Shown one piece after another: positions 1 through 10,193 of a DNA stretch of 64,000 nt. The notes below the pieces were generated by a model, which saw nothing but the letters and a program-made list of their open reading frames with translations, was not told the DNA's origin and searched no databases. The stretch is from positions 1 through 64,000 of the forward strand of contig JBDRZP010000004.1 of the NCBI GenBank assembly GCA_039804025.1. Reading direction: 5' to 3'. Made by a program: the position numbers and the translations under genes. Positions within the stretch are counted from its first letter, which is position 1, and every line of letters starts with the position of its first letter. The DNA is from a candidate division WOR-3 bacterium (GTDB lineage: Bacteria > Hydrothermota > Hydrothermia > Hydrothermales > JAJRUZ01).

Positions 1-1011
1 GGCATCAAAGTTTCCAAATCTTATTGCACGGAAATGGTCACTTTTTACATATTCTATGTATTCCTTTTCATGACATTTTGAACAGGTTTTAGGAACATTC
101 TGTTTATAAATTGTTGATAAGATATCTCTATGAGTAGCAATATTATGAACTCCATGACAGTCAGAACAGGTTGCTGCTCTTTTGCCTTTAAGTAACATTT
201 CATGATGAATGCTTTCTTCATATAAAGCATAGGGATTTTTTATTGTGATTCCCCATTTTTCAGCAAATTCAGGTTTTGAATGGCATTTTCCACAAGTTTC
301 AGGCAAATTTACATAATAAACTTTTGAATTTTTATTAAAAGTTTCAAGTATTTCGTGGCTATCATGACAGTCCCAGCATTTTGCAGCAGGCTTTTTTTCC
401 TTTATACCTGTTCCATGTATGCTTATCTCATGTTCTTCACATTCCTTCCTGTGACATAACCCGCAATCCTTACAGTTTAATTTTTTTACATGTTTTTTGT
501 CAGGTTCAAGACTGTATACAGTTCTATGACAATCAACACACTCATGATTTTTGTGAACTGAATTTCTTAGTTTTTCTTTTATTTCTTTGTCATGGCATTC
601 AAGACATTTTTCTGAAGGGTACAAAACAGCATGGTATTTTTCAGGAACAGAAACTGAAGGATGGCATGTTGTACAAAATTTATCCAGATTAAGGGGATGA
701 AGTTTAGATTTTACTTCTATCACAGGTTCTATATCATGGGTTCCATGGCAATCTGTGCAACCAGGAGCTTTCAAATTTCCCTTTTTCCTTGCCCTCTCAT
801 GTGGATCCATTTCAAAAACTCCCATTTCCTCTTTATGACAGAGATTACAATTTACATTACTCAATGGAACTTCATGGGGTAATTCTTTAATCCCGGTATG
901 ACAGTCAATACAATTAATATTCTCATGGGCTCTTCCTGGCATTTTTATATCTTCGTGACATACCAAACAATCACTGTTTTCAAATAAAATTAAAAAAAAG
1001 ATTAAAATCAT
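1..1011 (-). CDS. Multihaem cytochrome c (at least 12 haems), C-terminus outside window
   Basis: The frame is open from an ATG at 1011 to the left edge (337 codons), so the C-terminus is missing. The start has a hydrophobic signal-like segment and a strong ribosome site (AGGAGGGGG). I count 12 CXXCH haem-binding motifs (first CLVCH, last CSKCH), one inside an overlapping CxxCxxCH. Spacing and the repeated CGKCH/CSDCH pattern resemble the 9-haem proteins encoded upstream. It is the last visible gene of the cytochrome operon, 17 bp after the 18-haem gene. It is expected to be exported and to carry electrons in the periplasm or at the surface. There is no catalytic signature that would make it a specific reductase, and none should be assumed. 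Confidence 0.9.
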   Translation of the reverse strand, partial: MILIFFLILFENSDCLVCHEDIKMPGRAHENINCIDCHTGIKELPHEVPLSNVNCNLCHKEEMGVFEMDPHERARKKGNLKAPGCTDCHGTHDIEPVIEVKSKLHPLNLDKFCTTCHPSVSVPEKYHAVLYPSEKCLECHDKEIKEKLRNSVHKNHECVDCHRTVYSLEPDKKHVKKLNCKDCGLCHRKECEEHEISIHGTGIKEKKPAAKCWDCHDSHEILETFNKNSKVYYVNLPETCGKCHSKPEFAEKWGITIKNPYALYEESIHHEMLLKGKRAATCSDCHGVHNIATHRDILSTIYKQNVPKTCSKCHEKEYIEYVKSDHFRAIRFGNFDA

Positions 1012-1028
1012 TTTCCCCCTCCTTTTAG

Positions 1029-2942
1029 TTAGTAATTATACTTTTTAATTTTTTCTAAAAATTCCTCCATAAACATTATATTGTGTGTTCCGTAAGAACC
1101 TTCTTTTTTGAATTTTTCATATTCTTCAAGAAAATTGTAAAAATCAATAATTTCTTTTTTATTTCCCCTTTCTTTTAATTTATTTACTATTTCTTCAATT
1201 TTAAATTCAAATTTTCTTATTTCTGATTTGATAGAATTTAATTTCTCAGTAAAGTCTTTTTCATAACTTGTTTCATGGCAATTGGAGCAAACATTTGGTT
1301 CTGGTTTAATGATTTTTCCTCCTTCAATGTGACAATCCGAACAATCTATTCCAGCTTCTTTCATTACATCCATTGATTCTGAAAGATATTCACCACTATA
1401 AAATTCCTTCTGTATTTTATGGCAATCTTCACAATTTTTTTCCTTTTGGTGATGACAGGAATTACAGTCTTCCGATATTTTTTTTAAATTGCCGTGAAGA
1501 TCCTTTGAAGGTTCATCTTCTATATGACAGTCATTACATTTATAATTAAATAGATGGGGACCGTGTAAAAATTCTTTATTTTTAAAATATAAATTTTTAT
1601 TTTCTATACCAAAATGACAATCAATACATTTTGGATTATTACTATAAATTCTTTCAATATCTGGTTTTTTTGTATCAATTTTTAATTCTTTTTCAACTTC
1701 ATCAAGTAAAAGATTTATATATCTTATGTTATGGGCTCCGAAACTTTTATCCTTATTAACAAGTTCAAGATTTAATTCAATCTTTTTTGAATCATATTGA
1801 AGAATTTTTAAATCTTTTAACAGGGAATAAATTTTTTCTCTCTTCTTTATTCTTTCAATTCTCTCTTTTACAAGGTTTTGCCATTTTAAAAGGAGTTTAT
1901 CAAAATTTTTCCCATGGCAGAAAACACATTCAGAAGGATTAGCCTTTGGTAGTTTAAAATGAGGACCAGTTAAAGTTCTCTCTAAATTAACTTTATGACA
2001 GCCCTGGCATATAACACCTGCAATAAACATTCTATCAGGAAGATTTGGTACTCCAATTCCTCCTGTTCCTGAATAAATTTTTTCCTGAACAAAGTGGGCA
2101 TTTCCGTGACATTCCTGGCATTGTGGTGAGAAAACCTGTGTCACCATTATTTTTCCGTGTTTAATTTCCTCATGACACCTGAAACAAGAAATATTTTCTT
2201 TTCTGACATGAATATCATGTATTTTTCTTCTATCAAGAAATTCCCTTTTAACTTCAATGTGACAATCAAGACATTTTTCCGATTTTACATCGCCTCTGCC
2301 GGATATAACATTTAAGTGACAAGTAAGACAATCAACACCACCCTTAATATATTCATAGTGTTTAAAAGGAACCCCCCAAATAAGAAGTTCTTCCTTTGGC
2401 GGTCCGTGACAGATTCCGCACTCACCCTTTTTCCCAAATTCTCCACCAATAAAGTGACATAAAATACATACCTTGATTGAAACTGCAGTATGTTTTCCCT
2501 GAACAAGTTCTGAATGACAGTTCTGGCACCTGAAGTTAAGGTTATCTATTTTATCATTTAAATGGAAATTGTGGTTAAAACTTATTTCTTTCTCAGTAAA
2601 TTTAATTTCCTTATCTAAAAATTCTTCTTTTTTATGGCATTCTAAACAAACCTCGTCCTTTACTTTTGTTTTTATTTCCTTTGAATAAAATCCTGCAAAG
2701 TATCTTAATATTTCTCCTGTTAACCTCAATTTTCCCCCTATGTAATCCTTTTTTCCTGGTCCATAATGGCATTTATAACATGGGACTGTATTATGTGAAG
2801 AACTTGCCCAATTATCATAATAGGGTTTCATAAAATGACAGCTATTGCAGAAATCCGGATTATCGGTTGCTTTAAAGAAAATTATCGAGAGGTAAATTAG
2901 GAGTAAAAGGGATAGTAGAGAAAAAAAAGTAAATTTTCTCAT
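1029..2942 (-). CDS. 18-haem NapC/NirT-type membrane-anchored cytochrome c
   Basis: This 637-residue protein has an N-terminal membrane anchor followed by a NapC-like start ([16 protein letters not shown]) and 18 CXXCH motifs. NapC/NirT proteins normally have four haems and take electrons from quinol, so this is a greatly extended version. Two long helical segments without haems end in G-A/T-H-N motifs (about residues 405 and 615) of the kind seen in NrfA-like and other multihaem proteins. ATG overlaps the upstream cytochrome b stop (ATGA), implying translational coupling. It is a clear paralogue of the 18-haem gene at 6335-7984. Probable role: electron transfer from the membrane quinone pool or cytochrome b partners into a haem wire. 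The terminal acceptor is unknown. Confidence 0.9.
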   Translation of the reverse strand: MRKFTFFSLLSLLLLIYLSIIFFKATDNPDFCNSCHFMKPYYDNWASSSHNTVPCYKCHYGPGKKDYIGGKLRLTGEILRYFAGFYSKEIKTKVKDEVCLECHKKEEFLDKEIKFTEKEISFNHNFHLNDKIDNLNFRCQNCHSELVQGKHTAVSIKVCILCHFIGGEFGKKGECGICHGPPKEELLIWGVPFKHYEYIKGGVDCLTCHLNVISGRGDVKSEKCLDCHIEVKREFLDRRKIHDIHVRKENISCFRCHEEIKHGKIMVTQVFSPQCQECHGNAHFVQEKIYSGTGGIGVPNLPDRMFIAGVICQGCHKVNLERTLTGPHFKLPKANPSECVFCHGKNFDKLLLKWQNLVKERIERIKKREKIYSLLKDLKILQYDSKKIELNLELVNKDKSFGAHNIRYINLLLDEVEKELKIDTKKPDIERIYSNNPKCIDCHFGIENKNLYFKNKEFLHGPHLFNYKCNDCHIEDEPSKDLHGNLKKISEDCNSCHHQKEKNCEDCHKIQKEFYSGEYLSESMDVMKEAGIDCSDCHIEGGKIIKPEPNVCSNCHETSYEKDFTEKLNSIKSEIRKFEFKIEEIVNKLKERGNKKEIIDFYNFLEEYEKFKKEGSYGTHNIMFMEEFLEKIKKYNY

Positions 2943-3799
2943 TTTTTAATCTCTTTTTCTTTAATTATTTTTTCATATTCAAGGGGATGTTCCTTTAGCA
3001 TTCTTTCCTTTGAAATTTTTCCAGTAAAAATGGTGGGATTGAAGGGAAATACCTCAGGGTTAAAATGGGCATTATACCAGTGCCATATAACAATGGCAAG
3101 AGTTGCGAGCATTGCTTCATCTGAATGGGCTTCTTTTGCAATATCTATTACAAATTTTGGAAGAATACCGAGAAAAAAGTTATGAAACCACAGGATAGAA
3201 CCAGTAGAAACCATTATAACCATTCCCCAGTAAACAGCCCAGTAATCAAATTTTTCTATGTAGGAAAATCTACCAAATTTTGGCTTTTCCTTTGTAAGTC
3301 CTAGAAAATATCTGATATTCTGGAAGAAATCTTTAAAATCTTTTATTCTGGGTAAAAGTTCCCAGAATTCCCTTCTGCCTTCTTTTGTAAAAAGAATGTA
3401 AAACATATGCCAGAAGGAAACGAAAATAAGTATACTTGCTCCTATTCTATGAAGCACCCTTGATACCTGTATTCCCCCCATTATTTTAAGGAACATCTTG
3501 GCCCATCCTGCTTCATGAAACTTTATAGGCAGACCTGTAAATATAAGAATCAAAACACCAATAGCAAGAAATAAATGCTGAAGTCTTACATTTAAGCTGA
3601 ATCTTATAAAATATTCTTCTTCTTTTATCTTTTTTTCCTTTTCTTTTTTTTCTTTTTCCTTTTTTAACCTTTCAAATTCTTTTTTATATTTTTCCTTGAT
3701 TTCCCTTTTTATTTTTTCCTTCAATTTTTCATCTATTTCAATTTTTTCTTCCCTTTCAATTTCTTCAATTAATTTTTCTTCTAATTCTTTATTCTCCAT
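2939..3799 (-). CDS. Dihaem cytochrome b (cytb561/FDH-gamma-like) with charged N-terminal extension
   Basis: The 286-residue protein has about 60 N-terminal residues made almost only of Lys, Glu and Ile, predicted as a coiled coil, followed by four membrane helices. Histidines in RLQHLF, VLHRIGA, FWHMFY and a late WHWYNAH segment fit the two b haems of the cytochrome b561/formate dehydrogenase gamma-like group. It overlaps both neighbours (11 bp and 4 bp) and follows a 9-haem cytochrome, so it probably moves electrons between menaquinone and that cytochrome. It is a paralogue of the gene at 4805-5473, which lacks the charged extension. The extension could dock a cytoplasmic or membrane partner; that is a guess. 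Confidence 0.85.
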   Translation of the reverse strand: MENKELEEKLIEEIEREEKIEIDEKLKEKIKREIKEKYKKEFERLKKEKEKKEKEKKIKEEEYFIRFSLNVRLQHLFLAIGVLILIFTGLPIKFHEAGWAKMFLKIMGGIQVSRVLHRIGASILIFVSFWHMFYILFTKEGRREFWELLPRIKDFKDFFQNIRYFLGLTKEKPKFGRFSYIEKFDYWAVYWGMVIMVSTGSILWFHNFFLGILPKFVIDIAKEAHSDEAMLATLAIVIWHWYNAHFNPEVFPFNPTIFTGKISKERMLKEHPLEYEKIIKEKEIKK

Positions 3800-4808
3800 G
3801 CTTTCTCCTCCTTAATCTACCATAGAGGTCAAGTAATATATGGATTATAAGACCTGTTATAACAAGAAAGGTAAAGATTTTAAAAAAGTTATAAACATAA
3901 AATATAATACCTGATTCCTTTTCTTGGGGTAAAACATGAATTCTTCCTTTTGCTACATTCTGTGAAGCATTGGGGTGACATTTGCCACATGTTTTGGGGA
4001 GATTGTCAGGATGAATTGGAGATCTGGGGTCTCTTTGAGGCAAAATTTTGTGATATTCATGACAGGAAGTGCAGTTTGCAGCTTTTAAAACACCAAACTC
4101 AAGGGCAATCCCATGAAAACTTTCCTTGTAAGCTTCTACCTGTTTTACAGGCACACCGGTTTTTTTCATTAACTCTACATTTGCGTGGCATTTCTCACAG
4201 GTTTTTATAACATTCCTTGGATTTAGACTTGACCTTGGATCCTCAGGTGGCAAAACATCATGTTCTCTATGGCAATCATTACAAACAGCAGATCCCATTA
4301 TTCCTTTATTTATACCCTGCCAGTGAATTGATATTTCATATTCTTCCCTCTGATTTACATGACATTTTCCACATGTTGAGGGAACATTCTTTTTATATAC
4401 ACTTGAAAGGCTATCCTCAGGTGCTCTTACATTGTGAATTCCGTGGCAATCCATACATTCAGGGACTTTTTTTCCTTCCCTTTTTCCCTTTTCATGAATA
4501 CTTTCTTTATATTTTTCAGGTTTTTTCTCAGTGGGTGCTCCAACAACATTTCCTTCAAAATGACATTGTAAACAGTGAATTTTTTTTGGTTTTATAAGGT
4601 GAGGTATTACTCTAACATCATTATGACATTGTTGACATAAAAATTTTTTATGGACAGAATTTTTAAGTTCTTCATAACTTACATATAGACTTTTAAATTT
4701 ACCATCTTCAACAATTCCAAAATCTTTTTTACCGTGACATAAAAGACACCTTCTATCTTCTTCTAAAGGTGCCTGTAAAATAAAAATGAAAACTAAAAGT
4801 AAGCTCAT
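3789..4808 (-). CDS. Nine-haem cytochrome c with C-terminal membrane anchor
   Basis: 339 residues with an N-terminal signal segment, nine CXXCH motifs and one C-terminal transmembrane helix followed by a basic tail ([10 protein letters not shown]), so the haem domain should lie outside the cytoplasmic membrane. Repeated phrases such as D-P-R-S-x-x-x-P-x-N-x-x-K-T-C-x-K-C-H are typical of cytochromes in the extended cytochrome c3/c554-like group. Its start overlaps the stop of the dihaem cytochrome b upstream by 4 bp, and its own end overlaps the next cytochrome b by 11 bp. This 9-haem + cytochrome b pair duplicates the one at 4805-6347. Confidence 0.88.
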   Translation of the reverse strand: MSLLLVFIFILQAPLEEDRRCLLCHGKKDFGIVEDGKFKSLYVSYEELKNSVHKKFLCQQCHNDVRVIPHLIKPKKIHCLQCHFEGNVVGAPTEKKPEKYKESIHEKGKREGKKVPECMDCHGIHNVRAPEDSLSSVYKKNVPSTCGKCHVNQREEYEISIHWQGINKGIMGSAVCNDCHREHDVLPPEDPRSSLNPRNVIKTCEKCHANVELMKKTGVPVKQVEAYKESFHGIALEFGVLKAANCTSCHEYHKILPQRDPRSPIHPDNLPKTCGKCHPNASQNVAKGRIHVLPQEKESGIIFYVYNFFKIFTFLVITGLIIHILLDLYGRLRRRKHGE

Positions 4809-5473
4809 TTCTCCTTTATCTTTTTATATTCTAAATAATGATTTTCTTTTAACCAGTCTTCATCTACATAACCATCCCAGAAGGAAAAGTTTATAGGAAA
4901 ATTTGAAGGTGAAAGATGGACTATATAAAAATGCCACAAAATTAAAAATATTATAACAATTGTAGCAGTCCATGAATGAAGGGAAAAGGAAAGGTCGATA
5001 ATCCATTTTGGAAAAATAGTGAAGAAGTAGTTGTGAAACATAAGAATTATACCAGAAAGAACCATTATAAGTATTAAAAAGGAAATTACCCAGTATTGCA
5101 TTTTTTCTTTGTAGGAATACCTATCAAATTCGGGTTTTTTATCTGTTTTTCCTATATCATATAAAATACTATCAATGAAATCTTTAAAATCCTTTTTGCA
5201 TGGTAAAAGCAATTTAAATTCCCTTCTGCCTTCTTTTGTAAAAAGTATGTAAATAAAGTGATATATTGTTGTAAAAATTAATAAAAAAGCTGACATTCTG
5301 TGAAGTGCTCCCCTTGCTTCAAATCCTCCTTCAAGAAAAATCAGTATTTTACCGAAAGTGGTGTGGGAATATTTAAGTGAGAATCCCGAAAGTATGAGTA
5401 ATAAAACGCTTATCATTAAAAGCATATGCTGAACTCTCCAAGACCTTGAAAATCTTAATATTTTATTTTTCAT
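4805..5473 (-). CDS. Dihaem cytochrome b (cytb561/FDH-gamma-like)
   Basis: 222 residues, four transmembrane helices, histidines in RVQHML, ALHRMSA, IYHFIY and LWHFYIVH positioned as b-haem ligands. The loop with TKEGRREF between helices 2 and 3 is identical to that in the paralogue at 2939-3799. It lies between two 9-haem cytochromes and overlaps both. Probable role is quinol-linked electron exchange with the anchored multihaem partner. No molybdoenzyme or dehydrogenase catalytic subunit is visible nearby, so a formate-dehydrogenase role is not supported. Confidence 0.85.
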   Translation of the reverse strand: MKNKILRFSRSWRVQHMLLMISVLLLILSGFSLKYSHTTFGKILIFLEGGFEARGALHRMSAFLLIFTTIYHFIYILFTKEGRREFKLLLPCKKDFKDFIDSILYDIGKTDKKPEFDRYSYKEKMQYWVISFLILIMVLSGIILMFHNYFFTIFPKWIIDLSFSLHSWTATIVIIFLILWHFYIVHLSPSNFPINFSFWDGYVDEDWLKENHYLEYKKIKEK

Positions 5474-6347
5474 TTTCCCTCCTTTTTTTTCTATATCTTA
5501 TAATATCAAAAATTATATGCATAATAAAACCAAGAACAAGAATTGAAATAAAAATTGTATAAAATAATCTGACTGCGTAAACATAGGGGGCTATTTCTCT
5601 TTTGGCTTCCACATGGATTTTGCCCTGTGTAAATTTTATATCTGCACCAGGATGACATTTTCCGCAGGTTTTTGGAAGATTTAAGGGGTGTATCGGACTT
5701 CTATCATCCTTTGCTGGTAAAATTAGGTGATTTCCATGACAGGAAGCACAATTGGCAGATTTTAAAATGCCTTCCTCTAAATAAAGACCGTGATAACTTT
5801 TTAGGTAGGTTGAAAATCTTTTAGGTGGTAATCCATATTTTTCAGTTATGGCTTTATTTTCATGACAGTTAGCACATGTCTTTGGAACATTTTTGTAGTA
5901 AACAGGCGATTCTCTTTTTAAGGGGGATAAAATATAATGTTCTGAATGGCAATCAATGCAGGATGGTGCATCCTCTATGCCCTTTTTAAGAGATAAAAAG
6001 TGTATACTTTTTTTGTAATCATCACCTTCTTTTAAGTGACAGGTTGAGCATTTTTCTGAAATTATAATTTTAGAACCATAAATTTTAAATGATAAAGTTT
6101 TATGGCTTCCGTGACAGGAATAGCAATTAAGATGTTCAAAATGGTCACTTCTGTAGAAAAAGACAACAACATCTGTGTGACAATTTTCACAAATTTTCCC
6201 CTTTTCTGGATGCGGATATTTATCAAAGGATATATGGCAGTCAAGACAATTTAAAATTCTATGGGGAGATTGAATAAGGGAATCATAAATGCTTTTTAGG
6301 TGGCAGTCTAAACAGTTTATTGAAAAAATTAAAATTAAGAGTGACAC
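5463..6347 (-). CDS. Nine-haem cytochrome c with C-terminal membrane anchor
   Basis: 294 residues with a signal-like N-terminus, nine CXXCH motifs and a C-terminal transmembrane helix with a basic tail. The second half ([26 protein letters not shown]) aligns with the protein at 3789-4808, showing that the two cytochrome/cytochrome b cassettes arose by duplication. The gene overlaps the 18-haem gene by 13 bp and the following cytochrome b gene by 11 bp. Confidence 0.88.
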   Translation of the reverse strand: MSLLILIFSINCLDCHLKSIYDSLIQSPHRILNCLDCHISFDKYPHPEKGKICENCHTDVVVFFYRSDHFEHLNCYSCHGSHKTLSFKIYGSKIIISEKCSTCHLKEGDDYKKSIHFLSLKKGIEDAPSCIDCHSEHYILSPLKRESPVYYKNVPKTCANCHENKAITEKYGLPPKRFSTYLKSYHGLYLEEGILKSANCASCHGNHLILPAKDDRSPIHPLNLPKTCGKCHPGADIKFTQGKIHVEAKREIAPYVYAVRLFYTIFISILVLGFIMHIIFDIIRYRKKRRENEK

Positions 6348-7984
6348 TGTGAACAGGTATCTTCTTTTATTAAAAGATTTTTATCATGACACTCATTACA
6401 TTTTAACTCCATTTCCTTTACATGGATTTTGTGGTAGGGGTTTATTTCTTTACCATGACAGGTAATACAATCTTTTTTTATATTCTCTTTATGATGGCAG
6501 GGCACACAGTCTTTTTTTTCTTTCAAAAGGGTTATCATATGTGGTTTTTCTTCCTTATTTTCGTTGTGGCAGTTATTGCATTCTATTTTATTTAAAATAT
6601 GTATATAGTGAGAGAAAGTTTTTCCGTCAAAGGTGCTTATTTTCCTTTCAACTCCGTAGTGGCATCTTGTGCATTCAATTATTGCTTCTGTTATAATAAA
6701 AGTTTCAGTTTTATAAGGGCTAATTCCTTTTTCCTTTAAACCTTCATTAATAAAATCAACTGCTTTTTTCAATAATTTTTCAGAATACAAAACATTGTGC
6801 AAACCACCTCCTTCTTTTACAAGTTTGAGATTATATTCAGCATTTTCTAAATATTCTGAGTTCTTCAATTTACTTTTTGCTTCATTTATGATTTTCTCAG
6901 TCTCCTTTATTCTTTTTTCAATATTTTCTTTCCAGGAGTTGTATATTCTATAGTAGGAAGCACCATGACAGTTCATACAGGAAAAAGGACCTGATTTTTT
7001 TATTTTCCCTTCTTTACCTATTATATGGCATCCTTCACATCTTACACCTGAAAGAAACATAACTGAAGGAGTTGGTTCTACACCTTTTCCTCCAATTCCC
7101 ATATAAAGGTCCTTCTGCGGGGTATGTCCCTCCAAATGGCATGTGGAGCATGGAGTTTTTATTACCTCTTCTATTTCTCTTGGTTTTCCATGATAAATTT
7201 CCTGATGACAGTTTAAACACTCCACCTTATGTATAGTGACATGAATTTCGTGTATTTTTTCAGTGTTTTTATACTCCGATATTCTTGCTGGTTCATTATG
7301 ACATGTAAAACATCTTTCTTCAGGAACTGAGCCAGATCCTTCAACAGAATGAGCATGGCATAAGAGGCAATCCATACTGTATTTTTCAACATCGGAGTGA
7401 TCAAATGTAAAAGAGGCGATTTCTATTTTTTTTCTTGGCATACCATGACACATTGTGCATTTTGCAGTTTTTTTCCCCAGTTCTGTTCCCTTGAAGTGGC
7501 ATATAAAACATGTGCTTTCAGTAACTTTTATATGTGCTCCCTGAACAATCTGAGAGTGGCAGGAGGTGCATTTCAATTTTTTCCCCCTCCTTAGCATTGT
7601 CAAGTGGGGTTGATGGTCAAAAAGAATATTTTTAAAGTACACCTTTCCGTATAAAAGTCTCTTTTCATGACACTTTAAACAGGCAGCATCTTCAATTTCA
7701 GCCCATGGATTTGTGCTATAAGTTCCTGTAAAATACCTTACAACCATTGCAAGGGCTTCATATTTTTTTCTAAATTCAGAAGTTATACCAGGGGGAATGT
7801 GACATTCAACGCATGGAATACCATTATGGGATGATGTTTTCCAGGATTCAAAGTAAGGTCTCATATAGTGACAGGAACCACAAAAATTAGGATGGGAGGT
7901 AATTTGAAATGAAAAAATTATAAAAATTATAAAAATTGTGAAGGTAAGGAAAGAAAAAAAGATTATTATGTAGACTTTTCTCAT
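6335..7984 (-). CDS. 18-haem NapC/NirT-type membrane-anchored cytochrome c
   Basis: 549 residues: an N-terminal membrane anchor, a NapC-like opening (NFCGSCHYMRPYFESW) and 18 CXXCH motifs ending with CSQCHS at the C-terminus. One haem-free helical region closes with GGGLHNVLYSEKLL (around residue 390), a motif of NrfA-related multihaem proteins. It is paralogous to the gene at 1029-2942, sharing order and spacing of most haem motifs, but has only one helical insert where the other has two. ATG overlaps the upstream stop by 4 bp. Likely takes electrons from the cytochrome b or bc-like subunits and passes them on. Confidence 0.9.
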   Translation of the reverse strand: MRKVYIIIFFSFLTFTIFIIFIIFSFQITSHPNFCGSCHYMRPYFESWKTSSHNGIPCVECHIPPGITSEFRKKYEALAMVVRYFTGTYSTNPWAEIEDAACLKCHEKRLLYGKVYFKNILFDHQPHLTMLRRGKKLKCTSCHSQIVQGAHIKVTESTCFICHFKGTELGKKTAKCTMCHGMPRKKIEIASFTFDHSDVEKYSMDCLLCHAHSVEGSGSVPEERCFTCHNEPARISEYKNTEKIHEIHVTIHKVECLNCHQEIYHGKPREIEEVIKTPCSTCHLEGHTPQKDLYMGIGGKGVEPTPSVMFLSGVRCEGCHIIGKEGKIKKSGPFSCMNCHGASYYRIYNSWKENIEKRIKETEKIINEAKSKLKNSEYLENAEYNLKLVKEGGGLHNVLYSEKLLKKAVDFINEGLKEKGISPYKTETFIITEAIIECTRCHYGVERKISTFDGKTFSHYIHILNKIECNNCHNENKEEKPHMITLLKEKKDCVPCHHKENIKKDCITCHGKEINPYHKIHVKEMELKCNECHDKNLLIKEDTCSQCHS

Positions 7985-9108
7985 GCTTTTTCTACCCTCT
8001 TTTTGAATTCAAAAATTAAAAAAACTGTAACTATAATTAAAATCCATAAAATAGGTATTATTATGTATCTTGTCTGGAAAAGTTTATATTTATTTATTGC
8101 TTCATGTTTTACATCGTCGTAAACTCCCTTGTATTGAAGATAGGTTTCCTTTATTCTTTCAATATTTAATGTATGAAGAATACCTATTTCTTCTGCAAGA
8201 GAATTATTTGCATCTTTAATTCTTTCCTTTAAATCCTTTGTTTCAAGAGGAATTTTTTCTATTTTTGAGACCCATTCAGTTGCATCTTTATAGGAATTTT
8301 CAGTTTCAATAAGAAGTGTTTTGATCTCTTCTTTTAATTTTAAGGAATTATTATCTTTTTCGTGACAGTTTATACAGCTTTTATCCCAAGTGGTAAGATC
8401 GGCTTTGCCTATATTGTGATTTCCATGACATACTTCGCATTCTTTAATTTTTATCTCAACAAATACCTTATAATGGGGACTTTTCAAAAAATTTGCTCTT
8501 ACATTTTCATGACACTTACCACAAATTTTATCAATATCTCTGAAACCTGGCGGATAGGCTCCATGGGAACCATGGCAATCAGGACATGTGGGAGAGTCTT
8601 TTATTCCTCTTCTAACATATTCAAAATGTATGCTTTTAGAATATTCTTCAAATTCTTTTTTGTGACAATTTCCGCATAAATATGAGACCTTTGATTTATT
8701 TACAGGAGAATTTATATCATTTGCTTTGTAAACATTGTGGTAATTGTGACAATCGGAGCAGACAGGAATATTATTCTTTTTATCTAAAAATCTTCCGTGA
8801 GCGGAAAGCATATAAAGTTCAAATTGGTCAAAGGGTATGCCGTAGGGAGCCATTTTTTCTGCTGAGGAATGACATTTAGAGCATAAATTTAAAATTTCTT
8901 TTTTTGAGAATTTGCCTTTAAAATTCCCTGAATGGGCTTTTTTTATGTCAAAGGATTTTTCATTTCCACCATGGCAATCAGAACAGTAAACATTTTCATA
9001 ATAGTGAATGCTCTTTGTGTAGTTAAGTCTTATTTCACTGTGGCACAAAAAGCAACCTGTTGAATCTATCTGTGATAAGAATGATAAATAAATTATTATT
9101 CCTTTCAT
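7981..9108 (-). CDS. Nine-haem cytochrome c with helical domain and C-terminal anchor
   Basis: 375 residues with a signal segment, nine CXXCH motifs in the first ~245 residues, then a haem-free helical region and one C-terminal transmembrane helix. It directly follows the b6-type cytochrome b (4-bp overlap), the position taken by the multihaem cytochrome partner in quinol:cytochrome oxidoreductases of the Geobacter Cbc type. I infer that it is the electron acceptor of the bc-like complex. The haem region differs more from the other two 9-haem proteins than they do from each other. Confidence 0.87.
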   Translation of the reverse strand: MKGIIIYLSFLSQIDSTGCFLCHSEIRLNYTKSIHYYENVYCSDCHGGNEKSFDIKKAHSGNFKGKFSKKEILNLCSKCHSSAEKMAPYGIPFDQFELYMLSAHGRFLDKKNNIPVCSDCHNYHNVYKANDINSPVNKSKVSYLCGNCHKKEFEEYSKSIHFEYVRRGIKDSPTCPDCHGSHGAYPPGFRDIDKICGKCHENVRANFLKSPHYKVFVEIKIKECEVCHGNHNIGKADLTTWDKSCINCHEKDNNSLKLKEEIKTLLIETENSYKDATEWVSKIEKIPLETKDLKERIKDANNSLAEEIGILHTLNIERIKETYLQYKGVYDDVKHEAINKYKLFQTRYIIIPILWILIIVTVFLIFEFKKRVEKA

Positions 9109-10193
9109 TTCAGGAATTCTAAAAGGGATATAAAAATTAATACACTGAAAAAGAAGATATAAAGAAAAAATGTAATTGGTTTCTTTATGAGGGGAATTGG
9201 TGGGGTTCTATCAATCCAAGGGAGAAAGAATGGAAAAATAATAAGGATAAAGGATATAATTGAATAAGAAATCTGGTTAAGATTTGTTCTCAGAAAATCA
9301 AAAAACAGTAAAAAGAATGGAACTTTATAATTTACATAGTTTTTATAAGGAACAAAAGGTTCTGAGATTTTTCTCGGGAAAATGTTGCTGAGTGTGAAAA
9401 TTATAGCGAAAGCAAGGAACACTATTATTAAAATTTCAAAAAAGTATCCAGGGAAAACTTTATCGCCCCTAAAGTATCCATCTGATAAACCCAGTTTTCT
9501 TACAGAAAGAAAATGTAGATAGAAAAGGAAAAAAATAAAAAAGGGTAAGATAATTATGTGAAAAATGTAGCTTCTTAAAAGGAAAAAATCTGAAAGTTCG
9601 CCTGCAAATAGAAAAATTTTATAAAGGCTCCCGATAATTGGTATTGGTGAAATTATTTCATAAATTCTAAAACTTAAAAATCCTGAGCTTCCGTCCATTG
9701 GTAAGGAAATTCCTGTAATATACTCAAACACAATAAAAAGAAAAATAAGGTATGCTAAAATCCAGAAAAATTCCCTGGGTGGGGAGAAGACTTTATGATA
9801 AATAAATCTTATAAGGCGGAAGATAAGTATAACAAGTAGTGTTATGCTTGAAAAGTAATGGAAATTATATATGAAAAAGCCAAAGGGTTTATTTATTATT
9901 GTATCCACAGTGGAAGAGTATGCATTTTCCTTTGATGGAATGTAATAAAAAAGGAGCATAGTTCCTGATACTACACAGAAGATAAATAAGATAAAAGTTA
10001 GAATTCCGAGAAGATATGGCCATCTTGTATATGATGGAGAAGGGGTTTCCATTGCATCTTTTATTGCTTCTTTAACAGGTTTATCATGGGGAACGGGTGT
10101 ATAGAAAATTCCGAAGGAGGTTATAAATGATATAAGCTCATTAAGGGAAATTCTTTTCTCAAGAAACTCAAGTATTTTATTCAATAAGGACAT
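9105..10193 (-). CDS. b6-type cytochrome b with a missing haem-bH ligand
   Basis: 362 residues with eight or so membrane helices in one chain. Helix A keeps the G...GTMLLFYYIPS pattern, the Qo-side segment (TGISLPMDGSSGFLS...PIIG) is recognisable, and helix D has His212 and His227, 15 residues apart as in b6. Helix B has His112, but the second ligand position 14 residues later is Arg126 while the following conserved Arg is kept. Haem bL can therefore be ligated (112/212) but bH lacks one axial His. The PEWY loop is also altered to VPFFLL (about 291-296). The gene overlaps the Rieske-like gene by 17 bp and the 9-haem gene by 4 bp. The family is certain; a normal Q cycle is doubtful. Confidence 0.87.
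   Translation of the reverse strand: MSLLNKILEFLEKRISLNELISFITSFGIFYTPVPHDKPVKEAIKDAMETPSPSYTRWPYLLGILTFILFIFCVVSGTMLLFYYIPSKENAYSSTVDTIINKPFGFFIYNFHYFSSITLLVILIFRLIRFIYHKVFSPPREFFWILAYLIFLFIVFEYITGISLPMDGSSGFLSFRIYEIISPIPIIGSLYKIFLFAGELSDFFLLRSYIFHIIILPFFIFFLFYLHFLSVRKLGLSDGYFRGDKVFPGYFFEILIIVFLAFAIIFTLSNIFPRKISEPFVPYKNYVNYKVPFFLLFFDFLRTNLNQISYSIISFILIIFPFFLPWIDRTPPIPLIKKPITFFLYIFFFSVLIFISLLEFLK

Noticed and set aside
3950-4597. Plus-strand ORFs inside the cytochrome operon
   Set aside because: Antisense frames of CXXCH-rich coding sequence; no ribosome site and no family features.
1029-7984. NrfA-type nitrite reductase
   Set aside because: The 18-haem proteins have NapC-like starts and GxHN motifs but no CXXCK active-site haem motif.
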